64,000 nucleotides of DNA from Bin80 sp965208025 (GCA_965208025.1 OZ242302.1:2418001-2482000), one strand, 5' to 3'; counted from the first letter of the stretch, positions 43,461-53,479 are shown. Translations and numbers: made by a program. Notes: generated by a model from the letters alone, not told the origin.

Positions 43461-43535
43461 TGGGCGGTGAGGGATTCGAACCCCCGGCCTCCTGCTTGTA
43501 AGGCAGGCGCTCTAAACCAACTGAGCTAACCGCCC
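43461..43535 (-). tRNA. tRNA-Val(UAC)
   Basis: On the minus strand GGGCGGT pairs with ACCGCCC. The anticodon loop CTTACAA (anticodon TAC) is closed by TGCC/GGCA-type stem bases, and the T-arm has GGTTCGAATCC. The discriminator is A and CCA is not encoded. Four bases separate it from tRNA-Gly. Confidence 0.93.
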
Positions 43536-43539
43536 GCTG

Positions 43540-43612
43540 AGCGGGAAACGGGAATCGAACCCGCGACCTTCAGCTTGGGAAGCTGACGCTCTACCGATTG
43601 AGCTATTCCCGC
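43540..43612 (-). tRNA. tRNA-Gly(CCC)
   Basis: On the minus strand GCGGGAA pairs with TTCCCGC, the anticodon stem TCAGC/GCTGA encloses TTCCCAA (anticodon CCC) and the T-arm contains GGTTCGATTCC. The discriminator is T; CCA is not encoded. It is transcribed together with tRNA-Val. Confidence 0.93.
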
Positions 43613-43745
43613 GAAAAGAAGCAAAATACGCATGACCTGCGTTAAAGCACACTTCAATGTGTGAAAATAGGAATATTTCCGCAAACAATTTTCTAAAACA
43701 AGCACTTTAACGCTTGAGTTCATTAAATATTGAGAATAGGGATTC

Positions 43746-43901
43746 ATGAAACGCACATACCAGCCCAGTCGCCGGAAGCGTCGCAATAAGCACGGGTTTC
43801 GCTCGAGAATGGCCGATAAGGATGGTCGTAATGTCTTGGCCAGACGGCGGCGGAAAGGACGTAAGAGTCTTTCGGTCAGCGATCGTTACGTTGGCAAATA
43901 G
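43746..43901 (+). CDS. rpmH: 50S ribosomal protein L34
   Basis: A 51-residue protein starting MKRTYQPSRRKRRNKHGFRSRM, the invariant L34 sequence, with the GRNVLARRRRKGRKSLSVSD end. It is the first gene of the origin-linked rpmH-rnpA-yidC-mnmE-mnmG-rsmG series. The yidD gene, often between rnpA and yidC, is absent. Confidence 0.97.
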   Translation: MKRTYQPSRRKRRNKHGFRSRMADKDGRNVLARRRRKGRKSLSVSDRYVGK

Positions 43902-43904
43902 TGG

Positions 43905-44315
43905 ATGACACCAGTTGTGGACCAGCGGTTCCCCCGTTCAATGCGTTTGAAGCGTCGGCGGCTGATTGCGCCACTCTTTGAGCGGTCCAGTACCAGCACC
44001 AGATCACTGACGGCAGGGAAGATTCGAATCCTGTATCGCTTCGTTTCTCGGAGCTTGACAGGGATAGACTCCCCACTGCAGATCGGTTTCGCATCAAGCC
44101 GGTGCCGGAGTGCAGTACAACGCAATCAACGAAAACGCCAGATGCGCGAAACCATACGAATGCACCAACACCTTATTCCGGTTCAGTTGTTTCCCCCAAC
44201 ACAAACGCTCACCATGATGGTTGTGGCACGGGGAGCTGGACATGTGGACGACTTATCTGGTGATCTATTGCAGGCAATGCACCTTTTGCATCAAAAAATT
44301 AAACATGGAGATTGA
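43905..44315 (+). CDS. rnpA: Ribonuclease P protein component
   Basis: RnpA is the protein cofactor of RNase P (tRNA 5' processing). The 136-residue basic protein starts RFPRSMRLKRRRLIAPLFERSS, has the conserved RNR-type block SAVQRNQRKRQMRETIR and a C-terminal VVARGAGHVDDLSGDLLQAMHLL. It begins 3 bases after the rpmH stop. Confidence 0.92.
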   Translation: MTPVVDQRFPRSMRLKRRRLIAPLFERSSTSTRSLTAGKIRILYRFVSRSLTGIDSPLQIGFASSRCRSAVQRNQRKRQMRETIRMHQHLIPVQLFPPTQTLTMMVVARGAGHVDDLSGDLLQAMHLLHQKIKHGD

Positions 44316-44318
44316 CGC

Positions 44319-46082
44319 GTGGATCGGAATACGATAACAGCAGTCATCCTCATTACGGCCATCATGGTCGTGTGGATGGTGATCATGCCCTCCCCACCCG
44401 TTCAAGAACCGGTTGAGGAGATTACGGACCAGATACTGGCAGAGGAACAATCCGTCCCTGATTCAACTTCTCTGCCTGAGGCGATCAATCCTGTCCCCCA
44501 GTTCCCTTCCCGAGAGATCCAGGTGGACACAGATCTGTACACCGCCCGGCTGACAGATCGGGGTGCAACCCTGAAAAGCTTTGAGTTGAAAGACTACTAT
44601 AAGTATGATCAAGTCAATCGGGTTCAGCTCATTGATAGTACAAGTCCAGGAGCGATCAGTATTGAATTTCAATCACCTGGGGCTCGAAATATAGATACCC
44701 GGACGATCCAGTTCGTTCAGCAGGACTCAATAGATACAATTGATGCAACGCAGGGTTCAGCCACTGTAACATTTGAGGCAGCCATTGGGAGTGGCAGACT
44801 TCAGCTAACCTACACGTTCACTCCAGGGGATTACGAAATTGGACTGGAAGTTGCCCATTTCAATGCTGCGGGATTCCAGACGGCCGAAGGGTATGAACTT
44901 GTGTGGAATGGTGCGATCCCGTTCAGTGAAGATGTTCATTATCGAAAAGAAGAAGTCACAAAAGTCGGTGCATATGCTCAAAGCGGGAATGATGTAGAAG
45001 GAATCACATTGCAGCGGGATGAAATTGCAGATCGTACACTGAGGGGAAATGTATCCTGGGTCGGCGTAAAGAATAAATACTTCGGTGCCGTGATCTTGGC
45101 CGATGAGCTTGCAAGAGAGGCCGATCTTCTCGGCGAGCGCATTGGAGCGGCCGATGACCCAGAGGTGACGGTTGACTTCAGAGCCGGTTTGTTCATTGGT
45201 GCGCCTAGTGATTCATCCGACAAATTTCGTCTCTACCTTGGCCCTCTGGAATATCGCCAGATCAGTCGCTATGATGGTGTCTATGGGATGGTGGACTATG
45301 GATGGGACGCATTTGAATGGATGACGCGCCCCCTCGCGATCGCGGTGTTCATTCCAGCGTTCGGCTTACTGAGCAGCATGATTGACAATTATGGACTCGT
45401 CATCATTCTTTTCTGTCTGCTCATCAAGCTGGTTCTGCTTCCACTGACGCTTAGCTCCTATAGAGGGATGGCCAAGATGCGGGAACTGCAACCCAAAATG
45501 ATGGAGATCAAGGAGAAGTATCCAGATAATCCGAAAAAGCAGCAAGAGGCAACCATCAAGATGTACCGCGAGTCGGGAACCAACCCCCTGGGCGCTTGTC
45601 TTCCAATGTTATTGCAGTACCCGATCATCATTGCCCTGTGGCAGTTCTTGCAACAGTCGATCGAAATTCGGCAGCAGGGATTCCTGTGGGCCCCTGACCT
45701 CTCCGCTCCCGATGTGATCTTGAATCTTCCATTCTCGATCCCGTTTTATGGTGACTTTGTTGCCGGCTTTACGATTCTCATGGGGCTATCAATGATTGTA
45801 CAGATGCGCCTTCAAGCCACCCCTGCATCAGGCCCTCAGGCGAAGATATTCATGTACATGATGCCTGCAATGATCTTTGTCATTTTCAATCGGTTACCCT
45901 CTGGCCTGAGCTTATATTATTTCTGTTACAATGTCTTTGCTGCGGTGCAACAGCAGATCGTCAATCAGACGATGAAAAAGAAAGCGGAGGCCGAAAAGAC
46001 TCGGGTAAAAAAATCAATAAAATCCAAACCGGTCCAGAGAGTCGCTGCGAAGAAACGCCCCACCAAGAAAGGACGAAAATAG
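44319..46082 (+). CDS. yidC: Membrane protein insertase YidC
   Basis: YidC inserts and folds inner-membrane proteins with or without SecYEG. The 587-residue protein has an N-terminal helix (ITAVILITAIMVVWMVIM), a large periplasmic beta domain (about 60-330) and the conserved C-terminal insertase core: MIDNYGLVIILFCLLIKLVLLPLTLSSYRGMAKMRELQPKMMEIKEKYP, GACLPMLLQYPIIIALWQFLQQSIEIR, LPFSIPFYGDFVAGFTILMGLSMIVQMR and a final helix near YMMPAMIFVIFNRLPSGLSLYYF. A lysine-rich tail ends the protein. The start is GTG. Confidence 0.96.
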   Translation: MDRNTITAVILITAIMVVWMVIMPSPPVQEPVEEITDQILAEEQSVPDSTSLPEAINPVPQFPSREIQVDTDLYTARLTDRGATLKSFELKDYYKYDQVNRVQLIDSTSPGAISIEFQSPGARNIDTRTIQFVQQDSIDTIDATQGSATVTFEAAIGSGRLQLTYTFTPGDYEIGLEVAHFNAAGFQTAEGYELVWNGAIPFSEDVHYRKEEVTKVGAYAQSGNDVEGITLQRDEIADRTLRGNVSWVGVKNKYFGAVILADELAREADLLGERIGAADDPEVTVDFRAGLFIGAPSDSSDKFRLYLGPLEYRQISRYDGVYGMVDYGWDAFEWMTRPLAIAVFIPAFGLLSSMIDNYGLVIILFCLLIKLVLLPLTLSSYRGMAKMRELQPKMMEIKEKYPDNPKKQQEATIKMYRESGTNPLGACLPMLLQYPIIIALWQFLQQSIEIRQQGFLWAPDLSAPDVILNLPFSIPFYGDFVAGFTILMGLSMIVQMRLQATPASGPQAKIFMYMMPAMIFVIFNRLPSGLSLYYFCYNVFAAVQQQIVNQTMKKKAEAEKTRVKKSIKSKPVQRVAAKKRPTKKGRK

Positions 46083-46089
46083 TCACGGT

Positions 46090-47436
46090 ATGCTCGCCAA
46101 GGATACGATTGCGGCGATTGCGACCGCACCCGGTCAGGCGGCGCTCTCCATCATTCGGATATCAGGCCCCCAAGCCTGTTCCATTGCCTCTTCCTGTTTT
46201 TCCGGCCGGAATCTATTGACGGTGGATACCCACACAGCTCATGTGGGGAAATGGATGAGCCCCGAAGGTGCTGGGATTGATCATGTCGTGGCTACCGTAT
46301 TTCGAGAGCCGAATTCGGCTACGGGCGAAGATATTGTGGAGGTGACCACGCATGGAGGTGAGTATGTCGCGGCGCTTGTGCTGCAAAGTATGGTGGATCA
46401 AGGAGCCCGCCTTGCTTCGCCTGGCGAATTCACTCAGCGCGCATTCCTCGCAGGCAAACTGGATCTTGCTCAAGCCGAAGCTGTCGCAGATCTCATCCAT
46501 GCTTCCAGTGAACAGTCCCACCGAATTTCTCTTTCCGCCTACGAGGGACACTATTCCGCTGAACTTAATACATTGAGGACATCCATTCTGCATCTGTGTG
46601 CGCTCACGGAACTCGAGATTGATTTCATCGAAGAAGATGTAGAGTTTGCTGATTGCAGCACCATCCGAGAATTAGTGGAGAAAGCAATCCTCCATGTGGA
46701 CGACCTCCTTCAGTCAACGCGATTGGGAACCATTGTACGAGAGGGTCTCCATGTTCCAATTGTTGGTCGTCCGAATGCAGGCAAATCTACACTACTGAAC
46801 AGCCTATCCGGCCGCGATCGTTCCATCGTAAGTGAACAACCGGGAACCACGAGAGATGTTCTTGAAGTGGACACCGAGTTCGGTGGATTACGATTTCGCT
46901 TCATGGATACCGCGGGGTTGCGGCAAAGCAGGGATCCGATTGAGCAGGAGGGGGTGGAACGGGCCTACCAGATGATGGATAAAGCAGACATTGTGGTCTA
47001 TGTGTACGATCTTGTCTGCGGACTCGTTGAGGAAGATCATGCTGCATTGGAGCGAATCAAAGAGATACCAGTGATCGTAGTGGGAAACAAGTCCGATCTT
47101 GTCCCGACCCGTAAGAGCAAGGGCTTGCACTTAAGTGCAAAATCCGGATTGAAGGCGGTTGAACCCCTCATTGATCGATTACTTCATCAAGCAACCACAG
47201 TCTATGGAAATGCAGACAGCTCCCGAATCGTGATGAATACTCGGCACCATGCCCATTTAAGCAATGCACTGGAGGCACTCCGTAGGGCAAAATTGGCTCT
47301 GGATGCGAATTACCCCGCGGATATTTTTTCGTTAGATCTCCATGCAGCGGCCAAGGAGTTGGGAATGATCACGGGAGTCATTACCAACGAAACCATCCTT
47401 GGAGCAATCTTTTCAAGATTTTGCATCGGGAAGTAG
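46090..47436 (+). CDS. mnmE: tRNA uridine-5-carboxymethylaminomethyl modification GTPase
   Basis: MnmE works with MnmG to modify U34 of several tRNAs. The 448-residue protein has the N-terminal folate-binding domain (DTIAAIATAPGQAALSIIRISG, LIHASSEQSHRISLSA), a G domain inserted in a helical domain (GRPNAGKSTLLNSL, PGTTRDVLEV, DTAGLRQSRDPIEQEGVERA, VGNKSDL) and the terminal FCIGK tetrapeptide motif required for function. It is 7 bases after yidC. Confidence 0.97.
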   Translation: MLAKDTIAAIATAPGQAALSIIRISGPQACSIASSCFSGRNLLTVDTHTAHVGKWMSPEGAGIDHVVATVFREPNSATGEDIVEVTTHGGEYVAALVLQSMVDQGARLASPGEFTQRAFLAGKLDLAQAEAVADLIHASSEQSHRISLSAYEGHYSAELNTLRTSILHLCALTELEIDFIEEDVEFADCSTIRELVEKAILHVDDLLQSTRLGTIVREGLHVPIVGRPNAGKSTLLNSLSGRDRSIVSEQPGTTRDVLEVDTEFGGLRFRFMDTAGLRQSRDPIEQEGVERAYQMMDKADIVVYVYDLVCGLVEEDHAALERIKEIPVIVVGNKSDLVPTRKSKGLHLSAKSGLKAVEPLIDRLLHQATTVYGNADSSRIVMNTRHHAHLSNALEALRRAKLALDANYPADIFSLDLHAAAKELGMITGVITNETILGAIFSRFCIGK

Positions 47437-47444
47437 CTTTTATA

Positions 47445-49313
47445 ATGGCTTCAGGATTTGACGTCATCGTAGTTGGTGGTGGGCATGCGGGAACAGAGGC
47501 CGCCGCCGCAACGGCTCGCATGGGAGCACGCACCCTCTTAATCACCATGAGCCTCGAGGCCATCGGTCGAATGTCTTGCAATCCCGCCATTGGCGGGATT
47601 GGGAAAGGTCATATTGTACGAGAAATCGATGCTCTGGGAGGGATTATGGGATTGGCAGCGGATGCAGCGGGGATTCAGTTCCGAATGCTTAATCGTCGCA
47701 AAGGTCCAGCGGTCTGGGGGCCTCGGGCACAATCCGACCGGATTGAGTATGCAACGTACATTCGCGAATCCCTGGAACAGATTCCAGGTCTCTATATGCG
47801 AGCAGATATGGTTACTGCATTAGTGGTAGAAAAGGATAAAGTATCTGGCGTCCACACCCGACTGGGGCAAACCTTTCATGCTCCCACGGTCATCCTGACG
47901 AATGGTACATTCATGAATGGGCAGATTCACGTTGGGGAGCGCCAATTTGGCGGGGGGCGTATGGGAGAGCGGCAAAGTACGGGCCTGACTGCTCAGTTGC
48001 ATGCGTTAGGATTTGAGAGTGGACGGCTCAAGACAGGGACGCCCCCACGAATAGATGGGAGAACCATCAACTATGCTAAGGTTACGGAACAGCCAGGGGA
48101 TGAAACTCCGATGCCGTTCTCGTTTATGACAGATGCGTTAACGGAGCACCAGCTGAGCTGTCATCTGACCTGGACGAATCCTGAGGTGCATTCGGTCCTG
48201 CATAAAGGGTTTGAGCAGAGTCCAATGTTTGCAGGGCGGATAGAAGGTACAGGTCCGCGATATTGTCCATCTATTGAAGACAAGGTAGACCGATTTGCCT
48301 CAAAGGACCGACATCAATTATTCCTGGAGCCCGAGGGGAGGCGAACTGCCGAGGTCTATGTGAACGGATTTTCAACAAGCCTGCCAGAAGAAATTCAGCA
48401 GCAAGCCCTCCGCCTAGTCCCCGGTTTAGAGCAGGTTCATGTGTTACGCCCAGGGTATGCCATTGAATACGATTACTTTCCGCCCTACCAACTCCAGTAT
48501 TCTCTGGAAACGAAACTGGTTCGCGGGCTCTTCTTTGCAGGCCAGATTAATGGCACAACAGGATATGAGGAAGCAGCAGCCCAAGGATTAATTGCGGGAA
48601 TTAATGCCGTTCAACGGTTGAACAATGAGAGCCCCCTCGTACTTCGCCGTTCCCAAGCGTATATCAGTGTGTTGATTGATGACTTGATCGCCAAAGGGAC
48701 TGAAGAGCCCTATCGCATGTTCACCTCTAGGGCAGAACATCGAATGATTCTACGGCAGGATAATGCCGACGAGCGACTTACTCCCCTAGGACATCGGCTT
48801 GGACTCGTATCCGACGAGCGCTACCAGCGTATGAAGATGCGATATGAGGCGGTGGAGTCTACCATGAAGCGGTTGTCGGAGTGCACTCTTCATCCAGATC
48901 AGTGTAACCCGTACCTACAACAGGCAGGAACCTCCCCGATCCATGAGCCAGTCCGCATTGTCCAACTTGTACGGAGACCAGAGGTGAACCTTCGTGATCT
49001 GCTAACTGCTGCCGGCATCAAGGATCAAATGATCAAGTCTGCCCCCGGCATGGAGCCAGTTGAGCAACTTGCAGAAATTTCCATCAAATACGCAGGCTAT
49101 GTTGCGCGACAAGAAGAGGAAGTTCAGCGGATGCTTGAAATGGAAAATCGTGAGATTCCCCAAAATTTTAATTTCGCCGAAGTCAAGAACATTACGTTGG
49201 AAGCTCGGGAAAAACTGGACAAAATTCAGCCCGTAACGCTTGGACAAGCGTCGCGAATCAGCGGCGTGAATCCAGCGGATATCGCAGTCCTTATGGTTCT
49301 CCTGAGCCGCTGA
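47445..49313 (+). CDS. mnmG: tRNA uridine-5-carboxymethylaminomethyl modification FAD enzyme
   Basis: MnmG is the FAD partner of MnmE. Starting at the ATG at 47445 it is 622 residues: FDVIVVGGGHAGTEAAAATARMG (dinucleotide motif), SCNPAIGGIGKGHIVREIDALGG, RMLNRRKGPAVWGPRAQSDR, the RLKTGTPPRIDGRTI block and the C-terminal helical part. The open frame begins 8 codons earlier inside mnmE, but the conserved start is here, 8 bases after the mnmE stop. Confidence 0.97.
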   Translation: MASGFDVIVVGGGHAGTEAAAATARMGARTLLITMSLEAIGRMSCNPAIGGIGKGHIVREIDALGGIMGLAADAAGIQFRMLNRRKGPAVWGPRAQSDRIEYATYIRESLEQIPGLYMRADMVTALVVEKDKVSGVHTRLGQTFHAPTVILTNGTFMNGQIHVGERQFGGGRMGERQSTGLTAQLHALGFESGRLKTGTPPRIDGRTINYAKVTEQPGDETPMPFSFMTDALTEHQLSCHLTWTNPEVHSVLHKGFEQSPMFAGRIEGTGPRYCPSIEDKVDRFASKDRHQLFLEPEGRRTAEVYVNGFSTSLPEEIQQQALRLVPGLEQVHVLRPGYAIEYDYFPPYQLQYSLETKLVRGLFFAGQINGTTGYEEAAAQGLIAGINAVQRLNNESPLVLRRSQAYISVLIDDLIAKGTEEPYRMFTSRAEHRMILRQDNADERLTPLGHRLGLVSDERYQRMKMRYEAVESTMKRLSECTLHPDQCNPYLQQAGTSPIHEPVRIVQLVRRPEVNLRDLLTAAGIKDQMIKSAPGMEPVEQLAEISIKYAGYVARQEEEVQRMLEMENREIPQNFNFAEVKNITLEAREKLDKIQPVTLGQASRISGVNPADIAVLMVLLSR

Positions 49314-49342
49314 CAAGCCAAGGGGAGGGAACCAGAACCCCA

Positions 49343-49969
49343 ATGTTTCACGTGAAACATTTTGCCCTACGGATGCATCCCTCGCAACATGCAAAGCTTT
49401 TGGCCTATGCGGGATTGTTAAAGGCGTACAATCAAAAGCTGAATCTATTATCAAGGCAAACGACCGAGGAAGGATTTATTGGGCACATTCGGGAGTCTCT
49501 GATTTTGGCATCATTCTCATTTTCGAAAGAATCCATCGTTGCCGATTGGGGAACGGGTGGTGGGCTACCTGCGATTCCATTTGCAATCATGCACCCCAGA
49601 GTCCAGATCTATGCGATTGATTCGGTTCACAAAAAAGTGCTGGCGGTCAAAGCATTCAAGCGAGAACTGGAGCTTCCCAATTTGACTCCATGGCATGGGC
49701 GGGCAGAAGAGTTTTCCGTGAGGATCCATCACAGTTTATCGCGCGGGGTTGCCTCCCTTTCTACTCTATGGAGTTGGCATTCTCAGGTGGCTTGTTCTGG
49801 CGGCACTCTCTACTGCCTGAAGGGAGGGGTTCTGAAGGCAGAACAGGCAACACTGTTCCGCGAGTTCCCGTCAGCCAAAACCACATTGATTCCCGTACCA
49901 GACACGCCTCGGGTTGTGGTTCAAGTGTGCGCGGATGTATCGGAGGTTGAGACGCCGCCCGAGAAATGA
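49343..49969 (+). CDS. rsmG: 16S rRNA m7G527 methyltransferase
   Basis: RsmG methylates G527 of 16S rRNA. The protein shows YNQKLNLLSR, the SAM motif VADWGTGGGLPAIPFA and the expected methyltransferase core. The open frame starts MFHVKH, whose DNA is the parS palindrome; a second Met ten codons later (MHPSQHAKLL, 49373) may be the true start. It follows mnmG, as in many bacteria. Confidence 0.93.
   Translation: MFHVKHFALRMHPSQHAKLLAYAGLLKAYNQKLNLLSRQTTEEGFIGHIRESLILASFSFSKESIVADWGTGGGLPAIPFAIMHPRVQIYAIDSVHKKVLAVKAFKRELELPNLTPWHGRAEEFSVRIHHSLSRGVASLSTLWSWHSQVACSGGTLYCLKGGVLKAEQATLFREFPSAKTTLIPVPDTPRVVVQVCADVSEVETPPEK
49344..49359. promoter_or_regulatory. parS site (ParB-binding), perfect consensus
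   Basis: TGTTTCACGTGAAACA matches the bacterial chromosomal parS consensus exactly (16-bp palindrome). It overlaps the first codons of the rsmG frame. ParB spreading from such origin-proximal sites directs chromosome segregation; a second site is at 53464. Confidence 0.92.
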
Positions 49970-50077
49970 AGCCGAGGCATCACGCGAAACTCCAGAAAGT
50001 CCATAGGAATACCCTGATGAATTGACCACAGTGACTTGGCATCACCACTACCGTTCAGAGCATCCCGTCACAATGAA

Positions 50078-53000
50078 TTATGAGGGGGCTTTCAGGTCTT
50101 GTGATTCAGGGCAGGATTGCCCTGCGTTCAATTGGCAAAGAAGCGTATACGCTGCTTCAACCGATGGAACTCCCTGCACAATGGCACGCAGCTTTCCTGC
50201 TTTTGATTCCTTGAGTACGTACGAATTCTGAAGTCCATCAAGACGTTGCAACAGGGGTTCCATGCGCTCGGAATAGAACCGTGGATTCTCGTCGCGCTCG
50301 GGGAATCGCAGAAACAGTCGCTGGTTACGGAGAGAAATCCGTGGGAGTTCAAAACATCGTCCGATCAGACGAATGCGAGCCCCCAAAAGTAGTTGATGGG
50401 CAGGATCAGGAAGTGGACCAAATCGGTCGCAGAGTTCTCCTTCCAGATCATCAAGGGACGGGGCATCTGCTGCCTCTCCAATTCGCCGATACAAGGCAAG
50501 TCGTTCATGATCACTGGCAATGTAGTGCTTCGGAAGAGAGGCATTGACGTCAAGATCAATGGTCGTATCCTCAATGGGTGGGAGATCCACATTCTTGAAG
50601 TGTTCGGAAAAATCCTCATTCCGCAACTCTTGAACGGATTCATCCAACATCTGATAGTACGTAGTCAGTCCGAGATCGGCGATGAAGCCGCTTTGCTCAC
50701 CACCAAGAATATTTCCCGCTCCCCGAATATCCAGATCCCGCATCGCAATATGAAAGCCGCTCCCAAGATCGCTGAACTGTTCCACCGCCTGAAGTCGTTG
50801 CCGAGCAACCCGTCCGAGCGTGTGAACCGAGGGCACGAAAAGATAACAAAATGCTTTTCGATCAGAGCGCCCCACTCGTCCCCGTAGCTGGTGAATTTCA
50901 GCAAGACCAAATCGGTCCGCACGGTCAATGATGATGGTGTTTGCGTTGGCAATGTCCAGTCCATTCTCCACAATAGAGGTGCTCACCAGAACATCAATCT
51001 TGTGATTGACAAAGTTGGTCATCACTCGTTCCAGATCTGCAGGTGCCATCCGTCCGTGGCCAATGCCAAAACGAACGCCGGGAATCAGATCCTGCAACTT
51101 CATCAGGAGATCTTCAATGGAGGCAACGCGATTATGAATAAAGAACACTTGGCCGCCTCGATTCACTTCACACAGGATTGCATCTCGGATCAGAGACCAA
51201 TCCGTGGAGTGAATCTGGGTCTGGATGGGTTGTCGATTGGGTGGAGGGGTGCCAATAATTGACAGGTCGCGCGCACCAATCAAGGAGAATTGCAGAGTAC
51301 GCGGAATGGGAGTAGCTGTGAGCGTCAAGGTGTCTACATTGATCCGAAATTCGCGCAGCTTTTCCTTGATTCTGACGCCAAATCGTTGCTCTTCATCAAT
51401 GATCAAAAGCCCCAGATCCTGAAACGAGACATCCTTGGAGACCACGCGCTGGGTGCCAACCAGGATATCCACTTTTCCTTGCTTTACATCATCGAGGAGC
51501 ATGCGGACCCGTGGACCAGTAATTCGTCGGGAAAGGACTTCAATACGAACAGGGAAGTGATCCAGACGCTTCTTGAACGTGAAGTAATGCTGCTGGGCAA
51601 GGACGGTTGTTGGGACCAGCAGTGCAACTTGTTTCCCATCCTGAATCGCTTTGAATGCGGCACGAACCGCAATTTCCGTTTTTCCAAAGCCTACATCCCC
51701 ACAGACCAAACGATCCATGGGCGAGGGGGCTTCCATATCACGCTTGACATCTTCCGCGGCTTGATACTGGTCTGGAGTGTCCTGCCAAGGGAAAGATGCC
51801 TCGAGTTCTTTCTGCCAGACGGAATCCTCCGCAAAGGCATATCCATGAGAGGATTTACGCTCGGCATACAGGCGAATCAGTCCGCGTGCAATATCCTTGA
51901 TCTTTGACTTTGCACGACTTTTGGTTCGCTCCCATTGACCACTACCTAATCGGGTGAGCGAAGGGATCTGACTGTCCTTGCCAGCATATTTGCTGATCTT
52001 GTGCAGGGCGTTCACATTCACAAACAAGCTATCATTGCCCGCATAGATCAGTCGAACAGATTCCTGCTCTCGTCCTTTCACTTGAATCGTTTTGAATCCG
52101 GCAAATTTTCCGATACCATATTCTTTGTGAACCACAAAATCACCAGGTTTCAGATTTTGTAATTCCTGAAGACGTATCCCCCCCGTGCGTGATAATTTTC
52201 GCGTTCGTGGGCGAAAGTAACGACCAAATATTTCATGATCCGTATAGAGGGCAAGGCCGATTTTCGGCAGAACAAAGCCCTGATGGAGCGATGCAACCAG
52301 AAAGGTGATTCGGCCAGACTCATGTTCCTCTTCCAGGAGCGATTCTAAACGCTTTTGCTGAGATGAGCTGTCGCAAATGATGTAAGTCTGCCGCCGACCT
52401 GGCTGGATGAGATCCGAACGGATTAAATCCATTTGGCCCCCAAAGGGAGGCTGAGGACGGCCATTCAATGAAAATTGTGTGTTATGGCTTGCATCGGAGG
52501 AGTGAATATGAATTCGTGTTTTAGGCTTGCATGCACGAAAAAGTCGTTCGGGGGTCAGATACCGTGATTCTGGATGGGGGCATTCAACACTGGGCTGAAT
52601 CCTCGCATCGTAGCGCTCTTGAATCTCTTCCCATTTTGACTGGGTTCCTTCGTTTAGCCGAGGTTCGTCAAAGAGAACGAGCAGAGTGTTCGCCTTCACC
52701 TGTTCCAACAAAGAAATCCAGGGGGTCTCTTCCGAAGCCTGGATTGGCTCGGGCACTAGTCGCGCGCTCTCCACTCGGCTGACCGACCGCTGACTGACAG
52801 AATCAAATTCACGGATAGATTCCAGTTCATTTCCAAAAAATTCAAGACGCAGGGGGAGTCCGCCAGAAAATGGAAATACATCCACAATGCCACCACGCCA
52901 GGCAATTTCTCCTGCTTCATGTACAAAAGAGACACGGACAAACCCCTTGGAGACAAGGAGGTCCACGAACTCATTCGGTGGGATACGATCCTGAACGTTC

Positions 53001-53458
53001 ACGGTCACCGAGGCGGCCAATGTAGTTTCAGCTGCGGGCATTCGTTCCATGGCAGCCTGGAGGCTGGTCACGATCAGAGTCTGGGCAGAGGTTTCAAGCT
53101 CTTGTAATATATCATGGCGTCGGACCATTGGAGCAGAATCCTCAACCTGCTCATCATCATAGGGTGAAGTTCCGAATGGAGGGAATAACAGACTGGGGAG
53201 GCCCAGTTCAATCAAATCTCCATGCAATATCCGAGCTTCGTCCGTAGTTGACAAAAGGCAGGCCATTGGTTGGGCCGTCGTACTCCATAGGTGCTGCAAC
53301 AGGAACGCAGGCAATGCACCAGGTGCATCCTGAATCAGACAGTCCGTTCCACCAGGGTTGTCTTGACACCATGCCTGCACCGTCTCGAATGCAGGAAGCG
53401 CGACGATATGGGAAGACAGTCTCCGCAGCGGAGAGTCAGACAAACGCTGTGCACCCAT
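50078..53458 (-). CDS. mfd: Transcription-repair coupling factor
   Basis: Mfd removes RNA polymerase stalled at lesions and recruits UvrA. The 1126-residue protein has the UvrB-homology N-terminal part (SDSPLRRLSSHIVALPAF start, FPPFGTSPYD), the CarD-like RNA polymerase-interacting domain (LKPGDFVVHKEYGIGKFAGFKTIQVKGREQESVRLIYAGNDSLFVNVNALHKISKY), helicase motifs (CGDVGFGKTEIAVRAAFKAI, IIDEEQRFGV, TLTATPIPRTLQFSL, TSIVENGLDIANANTIIIDRADRFGLAEIHQLRGRVGRSD) and a C-terminal TRCF domain. It converges with rsmG. Confidence 0.97.
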   Translation of the reverse strand: MGAQRLSDSPLRRLSSHIVALPAFETVQAWCQDNPGGTDCLIQDAPGALPAFLLQHLWSTTAQPMACLLSTTDEARILHGDLIELGLPSLLFPPFGTSPYDDEQVEDSAPMVRRHDILQELETSAQTLIVTSLQAAMERMPAAETTLAASVTVNVQDRIPPNEFVDLLVSKGFVRVSFVHEAGEIAWRGGIVDVFPFSGGLPLRLEFFGNELESIREFDSVSQRSVSRVESARLVPEPIQASEETPWISLLEQVKANTLLVLFDEPRLNEGTQSKWEEIQERYDARIQPSVECPHPESRYLTPERLFRACKPKTRIHIHSSDASHNTQFSLNGRPQPPFGGQMDLIRSDLIQPGRRQTYIICDSSSQQKRLESLLEEEHESGRITFLVASLHQGFVLPKIGLALYTDHEIFGRYFRPRTRKLSRTGGIRLQELQNLKPGDFVVHKEYGIGKFAGFKTIQVKGREQESVRLIYAGNDSLFVNVNALHKISKYAGKDSQIPSLTRLGSGQWERTKSRAKSKIKDIARGLIRLYAERKSSHGYAFAEDSVWQKELEASFPWQDTPDQYQAAEDVKRDMEAPSPMDRLVCGDVGFGKTEIAVRAAFKAIQDGKQVALLVPTTVLAQQHYFTFKKRLDHFPVRIEVLSRRITGPRVRMLLDDVKQGKVDILVGTQRVVSKDVSFQDLGLLIIDEEQRFGVRIKEKLREFRINVDTLTLTATPIPRTLQFSLIGARDLSIIGTPPPNRQPIQTQIHSTDWSLIRDAILCEVNRGGQVFFIHNRVASIEDLLMKLQDLIPGVRFGIGHGRMAPADLERVMTNFVNHKIDVLVSTSIVENGLDIANANTIIIDRADRFGLAEIHQLRGRVGRSDRKAFCYLFVPSVHTLGRVARQRLQAVEQFSDLGSGFHIAMRDLDIRGAGNILGGEQSGFIADLGLTTYYQMLDESVQELRNEDFSEHFKNVDLPPIEDTTIDLDVNASLPKHYIASDHERLALYRRIGEAADAPSLDDLEGELCDRFGPLPDPAHQLLLGARIRLIGRCFELPRISLRNQRLFLRFPERDENPRFYSERMEPLLQRLDGLQNSYVLKESKAGKLRAIVQGVPSVEAAYTLLCQLNAGQSCPESQDLKAPS

Positions 53459-53463
53459 TCAAA

Positions 53464-53479
53464 TGTTTCACGTGAAACT
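53464..53479. promoter_or_regulatory. parS-like site, one mismatch
   Basis: TGTTTCACGTGAAACT differs from the consensus parS only at the last base. It lies in the short gap between the mfd start and the murQ end, about 4.1 kb from the perfect site, consistent with a parS cluster near the origin. Confidence 0.85.
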
